DNA from: Phycisphaerales bacterium
GTDB lineage: Bacteria > Planctomycetota > Phycisphaerae > Tepidisphaerales > Tepidisphaeraceae
Length of the DNA: 8,832 nt
Reading direction: 5' to 3'
Assembly (NCBI GenBank): GCA_003153655.1
Contig: PMAK01000039.1
Span: forward strand, 26,271-35,102
Below, one piece after another: positions 5,236-8,832 of this stretch. Position numbers and translations under genes: made by a program. The notes under the pieces were generated by a model. It saw only the letters and a program-made list of their open reading frames with translations, was not told where the DNA came from and did no database searches. Numbering within the stretch: the stretch's first letter is position 1; the number at the start of each line of letters is the position of its first letter.

Positions 5236-5727
5236 ATGCCAACAAGCAATCCGACCGACATACTTCTGGCCCATGACCGCTGGGCGACGGGCAAAATCCT
5301 CGCGGAATGCGAAAAACTGACTCCCGAGCAATTTCACCAGCGATTTGAAATGGGTCCGGGATCGCTTCATGACACAACGACCCACATGCTTGCCGCGATG
5401 CGGGTATGGAGTGATTTGCTGACGGGGCGGCAACAACGTCCCCGTCTGGAAGGTACGAAGCGCACGACGACCGAACTGATAAAGATGCTTGATGAGATCG
5501 CCTCCGAATTTGCATCGCTGGCTCGGGCACAGCCTCTGGATGAAACCGTCTCCCGCGTCCGCGATGGAAAGACCTATACCTTTACACGCGGCGCCGTGCT
5601 CACGCATGTCGCGACTCACGGGATGCACCATCGCGCCCAGTGTCTCAATATGCTGCGACAACTCGGCGTGAAGCCGCTACCGCCAAGCTCAGTGGCGGAA
5701 TGGACCTGGCTTGCGGATGGGAAATAG
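5236..5727 (+). CDS. DinB-family putative metal-dependent protein
   Basis: This 163-residue protein has the length and helical character of the DinB/YfiT four-helix-bundle family. The three-histidine metal site is recognisable: His50 in a THMLAAMRVW helix, and His128 with His132 in HGMHHRAQ (128-135), followed by the usual LRQLGV. The opening helix (ILLAHDRWATGKIL) also matches. Family members bind Ni, Zn or Mn; some are thiol-S-transferases (for bacillithiol or mycothiol), others have unknown substrates, so the reaction here is not known. The name comes from B. subtilis DNA-damage-inducible DinB and is unrelated to E. coli DNA polymerase IV. The gene stands alone: divergent from carbonic anhydrase, and 26 bases before the convergent end of the GT-C gene. 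Confidence 0.88.
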   Translation: MPTSNPTDILLAHDRWATGKILAECEKLTPEQFHQRFEMGPGSLHDTTTHMLAAMRVWSDLLTGRQQRPRLEGTKRTTTELIKMLDEIASEFASLARAQPLDETVSRVRDGKTYTFTRGAVLTHVATHGMHHRAQCLNMLRQLGVKPLPPSSVAEWTWLADGK

Positions 5728-5753
5728 AAATTGTCGAGAGGGGGCCGCTCGCC

Positions 5754-7205
5754 TCACACTGGTGAACGGGCAATTTTCCACAGGCAGAATCCCGGATCGA
5801 CGCCATGGAATTCCGTTATCTTCCAGCCGGGCAATAGTCGCATGTCCGCGCTGTCGTAGCCGACCACCCAAATGTCCTGAAACGAATCGAGTTGGCTGCT
5901 CAATTTTGAATCCGCCGGTTCGGTAAGCAACACAACAGGATTTTTCCAATCACCGGCATAGTGTGCGATGATGAAATATCGAAAAGCTGGATCAGAATCA
6001 AAATGACCAGTGATGACAACGGCATCACGGGGACGGATCTTTTGCTCGATGAGACGGACCACGTCCGCCGTATTCCGCACGTATTCCGGGCCGGCCTGCC
6101 ATCGCGCTATTCCAAACATCGCCGCCGCGAAGAGCACAGTCAGTGGCACCAATTTTCCCAATCCCCGTTCGAGCGAACCGGCGAGAAGAAGATAAACCGC
6201 CGGCGACGCCAGAATGATGTACTTACTGATGCCGACAAGCTGCGACCCGCGCATGATATCAACCGCGGCCACCGTCCCAATAGTGCAGGTCGCCCACAAC
6301 CACCAGAAGAAAAGTTGTGGCCGCTTTCGTATTCGCAGCAGCGGCAGAAGGTAAACCAGAAACGCCAGGCCATAGGAAATGAGCCTGCTCGGATCATCCC
6401 CAATAACCGATTCCCGTGGCGCCCCGACGATGGCGGAAACCAGTGGTTCGCCGGATACGCCGAAATTCGGCCCCACGATGTAATCGTGACGGGTCTTCCA
6501 CGCAATCGGCCCCCAAACAATAGCGGCAAACAGCATGCTTGTGGCGATCGTCAAGACAATCACGCGCCGCTTACGGCTGTCAAATCGAATCAGGCCATAT
6601 ATCGCCACGGCGATGATCGCACCCAGTGAAAAATAGTGGGTCATCACAAGGCAAAACTCGCTGATTCCCAGAAAAACAATCCGCAGCCGCGACAATCCTC
6701 TTTGATCGATGAGGACAACGGATTCTCCCAGCACCAACCCAAGGAAAATCAGCATAATGTAAGGCCGCGCTTCTTGAGAATATTCAATTTGCGTGGAGGC
6801 AAGCGCCATAATCCCGGCGGCGATTAAGGCTGAAAACTCGCCGAATATTTTGCGGCCCAGATCGAATATCAAGACGATGCAGCTCAGGCCAAAAACCGCC
6901 GACATCGACCGCACCGCGAAATCCCCATCACCAAAAATATCGACCCAGAAGCGTAGTGCCAGATGATAGAGCGGAGGATGCGGAGTGCTCGCCAATCCGG
7001 TAAAGATATGCCAACAGTGCGGGGCTCCCGCGAAGCCAACGGCCGGCGGCGATTCAATCACTCGCCCGAGCGGCAGATCGAAAATTAGATTTCCCCGGCC
7101 CGTCGCCAGGTAGAGCGCCCAATACTCATCCACCCACAAGCTCTGCCTGGCAATGTGATCGAAACGAAAAAAGCCCCCGATGCAAAGCAGGCATGCCAGA
7201 ATCAC
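5754..7205 (-). CDS. GT-C integral membrane glycosyltransferase (ArnT/PMT-like, GT39-GT83 type)
   Basis: The protein has 483 residues from GTG 7205. The first extracytoplasmic loop carries WVDEYW (24-29), with the acidic Asp26/Glu27 pair expected of the catalytic base region in PMT/ArnT enzymes. HPPLYH (76-81) and SQEARPY (143-149) follow, both typical of this clan. At least eight hydrophobic segments follow up to about residue 365, and the last 110 residues form a soluble, probably extracytoplasmic domain. Such enzymes move a sugar from a polyprenyl-phosphate donor to a lipid, polysaccharide or protein acceptor on the outer face of the membrane; the acceptor is not predictable. The start is uncertain: the frame stays open upstream to 7328 but holds no ATG, GTG or TTG, and GTG 7205 has no ribosome binding site. 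The divergent PAP2 and GT2 genes suggest one envelope pathway. Confidence 0.88.
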   Translation of the reverse strand: MILACLLCIGGFFRFDHIARQSLWVDEYWALYLATGRGNLIFDLPLGRVIESPPAVGFAGAPHCWHIFTGLASTPHPPLYHLALRFWVDIFGDGDFAVRSMSAVFGLSCIVLIFDLGRKIFGEFSALIAAGIMALASTQIEYSQEARPYIMLIFLGLVLGESVVLIDQRGLSRLRIVFLGISEFCLVMTHYFSLGAIIAVAIYGLIRFDSRKRRVIVLTIATSMLFAAIVWGPIAWKTRHDYIVGPNFGVSGEPLVSAIVGAPRESVIGDDPSRLISYGLAFLVYLLPLLRIRKRPQLFFWWLWATCTIGTVAAVDIMRGSQLVGISKYIILASPAVYLLLAGSLERGLGKLVPLTVLFAAAMFGIARWQAGPEYVRNTADVVRLIEQKIRPRDAVVITGHFDSDPAFRYFIIAHYAGDWKNPVVLLTEPADSKLSSQLDSFQDIWVVGYDSADMRLLPGWKITEFHGVDPGFCLWKIARSPV

Positions 7206-7331
7206 CAGACTGATTGCGGATGTTTTAGGCTTTCGGATGCTCGTTTTCGCTCCGCGGAGGATCGGCGACTGAGGACATTGGCGGCAGCCCGCTACGGATG
7301 AATTGTCTATCCATTCCGACGAACAAGATCA
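7206..7331. promoter_or_regulatory. Divergent promoter region between the GT-C and PAP2 genes
   Basis: These 126 bases must hold promoters for both directions if the predicted starts are right. A perfect 10-base palindrome, CTCCGCGGAG (7250-7259), lies near the middle and might be an operator. I see no strong -35/-10 pair on either strand. The GT-C reading frame continues open through most of this region, so part of it may be coding. Confidence 0.35.
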
Positions 7332-8096
7332 ATGCAATACCTCGCATTGCTCAATTTGCTTGACTTTGCGGCACGCCATTCGATGATCGCCCGCATCATG
7401 GCAAACAAGCCGTGGGGCTCAAAAAAAATCGCCGTCGTTGCCGTAAGTCTGACGGCCCTTTTCGTCATTGCTTTGGCGCTGGATGTCCCTGTTTCGACGC
7501 GGGTGCATGAAAGCGGCGTAGACGCCTGGCTGAAAAATGAATGGGACCTGACGCATATCATCCGCATTCCCGGCCACTTCCTTTTCACGCTGGTTGCCTG
7601 CGTCATGCTTATCGGCATCGCCTGGACAGCCGGCGTTCGCGGAATCGCACTTTGGCGAAAGCCCTCCCTTGTGCTGCTGGCCGCGATTTTTTCAGGAATT
7701 AACGCCCCGCTGAAATGGATGATCGGTCGAATCCGTCCTTTCCATGGGGTGCCGCCTTTTCAGCTGCACCCCTTCCAAGGAAGCCTTTTCAATGTGGAGG
7801 CGAGCTTGTCGTTCCCATCCGGTGATGTCACCCTCGCTGCCGCCATGGCTACAAGCCTGACGATCGTCATCCCCCGCCTGTGGCCGCTATGGTGGATACT
7901 GGCGATCATCGTCGCTATCGAACGAATCGCGGAAAGCGCGCATTACGCGAGCGATACCGTCGCGGGTGCGGCCCTTGGAATCGGCATGGCCCTGCTGGCG
8001 AAAAAGGTTGTCCAGCTTATTGCAGCCGAGAAAGAAAATTTACCAGAACCGTTTTCGGATATACCGAAACATACCTCCAGCGGACATATAACATAG
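7332..8096 (+). CDS. PAP2-family membrane phosphatase with Asp in place of the C2 His
   Basis: This 254-residue integral membrane protein belongs to the type 2 phosphatidic acid phosphatase family (lipid phosphate or undecaprenyl-pyrophosphate phosphatase-like). Motif C1 is K128 to R135-P136 (KWMIGRIRP). C2 is FPSGD (161-165), where nearly all members have PSGH. C3 runs from R198 to H204 and D208 (ERIAESAHYASD), with the nucleophilic His and its Asp partner intact. Hydrophobic segments lie near 33-50, 82-100, 110-127, 168-195 and 209-223. The active site should face outward. The likely substrate is a polyprenyl or other lipid phosphate, given the polyprenyl-sugar enzymes around it. The start is uncertain: ATG 7332, 7383 and 7398 are all in frame and none has a clear ribosome binding site; 7398 (MANKPWGSKK) gives a more usual basic N-terminus. 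The GT2 gene starts 4 bases after its stop. Confidence 0.87.
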   Translation: MQYLALLNLLDFAARHSMIARIMANKPWGSKKIAVVAVSLTALFVIALALDVPVSTRVHESGVDAWLKNEWDLTHIIRIPGHFLFTLVACVMLIGIAWTAGVRGIALWRKPSLVLLAAIFSGINAPLKWMIGRIRPFHGVPPFQLHPFQGSLFNVEASLSFPSGDVTLAAAMATSLTIVIPRLWPLWWILAIIVAIERIAESAHYASDTVAGAALGIGMALLAKKVVQLIAAEKENLPEPFSDIPKHTSSGHIT

Positions 8097-8100
8097 ACAC

Positions 8101-8829
8101 ATGAGCCAGAACGTTGAATTGTCGCTGGTCGTCCCCGCGTACAACGAGCAGGAGGTCATCCCCGAACTCCTCCGCCGCGTAGAGGCCGCCCTCCGCAATT
8201 CTGGAAAGACATTTGAAGTTGTCATAGTCGATGACGGCAGCACCGACGACACGCCAAAGATATTGCAGGAAGCAATGCGAGACAGACCCTGGCTGCGACT
8301 CTTGCGCATGAGCCGCAATGGCGGCCAAAGCGCAGCCTTCGACGCCGGCTTCAAAGCCGCCCGCGGCAACATCATCGCCACCATCGACGCCGACCTGCAA
8401 AACGATCCTGAAGAAATCCCCCGCCTCCTGCCCATGCTCGATGGCTATGACATGATCACCGGCTGGCGCAGCAAACGGAAGGACAGCAAATTCCGCCTCA
8501 TCCAGACGCGCATCGCCAACCGAGTCCGCAACTGGATCAGCAAGGAAACCATCAACGACTCCGCCAGCAGCCTGAAAGTCTATAAGCGGCACTGCCTCGA
8601 CGGCATTCACCTCTTCGCCGGCGCGCATCGGTTCATGCCAACGCTGGTGAAAATGCGCGGCTTTACGGTGCTTGAAACGCCGGTCAAACACTCGCCGCGC
8701 TATGCGGGGACGGCCAAGTACGGATTTCGCAACCGGGCCTGGCGCGCATTCGTGGACCTCCTCGGCGTCCGGTGGATGAAAGAGCGCTGGCTCCGCTACG
8801 AAGTCAACGAAGTAAAATCTGATATCTGA
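8101..8829 (+). CDS. GT2 glycosyltransferase, DPM1-like polyprenyl-phosphate sugar transferase
   Basis: This complete 242-residue protein ends with TGA at 8827-8829. The GT-A fold signatures are present: VVPAYNE (10-16), VDDGSTDD (43-50) for nucleotide-sugar binding, and DADLQNDPEE (96-105) with the Asp96-x-Asp98 metal motif. Later blocks HRFMPTLV (176-183), HSPR (197-200) and TAKYGFRNR (204-212) are typical of the DPM1-like bacterial subgroup, which moves mannose, glucose or a modified sugar from a nucleotide donor to polyprenyl phosphate on the cytoplasmic face. There is no C-terminal membrane pair as in ArnC or GtrB, so it is presumably peripheral. The gene follows PAP2 by 4 bases without a Shine-Dalgarno site, suggesting translational coupling. 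It fits as the donor-making enzyme for the GT-C transferase encoded divergently. The actual sugar is unknown. Confidence 0.93.
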   Translation: MSQNVELSLVVPAYNEQEVIPELLRRVEAALRNSGKTFEVVIVDDGSTDDTPKILQEAMRDRPWLRLLRMSRNGGQSAAFDAGFKAARGNIIATIDADLQNDPEEIPRLLPMLDGYDMITGWRSKRKDSKFRLIQTRIANRVRNWISKETINDSASSLKVYKRHCLDGIHLFAGAHRFMPTLVKMRGFTVLETPVKHSPRYAGTAKYGFRNRAWRAFVDLLGVRWMKERWLRYEVNEVKSDI

Positions 8830-8832
8830 AAC

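Noticed and set aside
5133..5294. An N-terminal extension of the carbonic anhydrase up to an ATG at 5294.
   Set aside because: It would overlap the start of the divergent DinB gene, and YtiB-like enzymes begin at the position of ATG 5132 or 5126.
5961..6629. A 222-codon + strand frame inside the GT-C gene.
   Set aside because: It lies fully antisense to a clear membrane glycosyltransferase. Its composition (rich in Arg, His, Gln, Asn, Pro) is what antisense of hydrophobic codons gives, and it matches no family.
8017..8691. A 224-codon minus-strand frame opposite the GT2 gene.
   Set aside because: It is antisense to a well-conserved glycosyltransferase and shows the Ala/Gly/Val/Asp-rich composition of a shadow frame.

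Overview
The window is an ordinary-looking bacterial chromosomal stretch with moderately high GC. It holds nine intact or edge-cut protein genes of recognisable family, one unrecognised small repeat protein, and a short scar of decayed genes. No rRNA, tRNA, CRISPR array, insertion sequence or phage gene is visible. The lineage is an inference only: gene style, mixed Shine-Dalgarno use and the set of families would fit a Planctomycetota/Phycisphaerae-like organism, but no marker gene here proves it. A LysM plus YkuD L,D-transpeptidase implies that the cell makes peptidoglycan.

Left part (1-2612, + strand): a co-directional, closely spaced run of the C-terminal two thirds of RarA (AAA+ replication/recombination ATPase), 5-formyltetrahydrofolate cyclo-ligase, and a membrane-anchored LysM/L,D-transpeptidase. 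The last gene probably starts at a TTG codon placed by a strong GGAGG.

Middle (2613-4562): an intergenic stretch with nested palindromes, then minus-strand genes. A 111-residue protein is built from two 43-residue-spaced 'NRWYCS...DP..L..YY' repeats and has an excellent ribosome binding site; I do not recognise the family. A degraded third repeat lies past its stop codon. Upstream of it is a GyrI-like effector-binding protein, whose ribosome binding site sits inside the wreck of a DUF72 (YecE-like) gene that has lost its middle and is frameshifted. Back-to-back with that is the 3' third of an O-methyltransferase gene on the + strand. The junction between the two remnants, about 4118-4183, looks like an old rearrangement point.

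Right part (4563-8832): a YtiB-like beta-carbonic anhydrase (-) is divergent from a DinB-family metalloprotein (+). Then comes a probable cell-envelope glycosylation module: a GT-C (ArnT/PMT-like) integral membrane glycosyltransferase (-), divergent from a PAP2-family membrane phosphatase and a GT2 DPM1-like polyprenyl-phosphate glycosyltransferase (+, 4 bases apart). A coherent reading is that the GT2 enzyme charges a polyprenyl phosphate with sugar, the GT-C enzyme transfers that sugar outside the membrane, and the PAP2 protein dephosphorylates a lipid (pyro)phosphate. The PAP2 protein carries Asp in place of the usual His of its PSGH motif.
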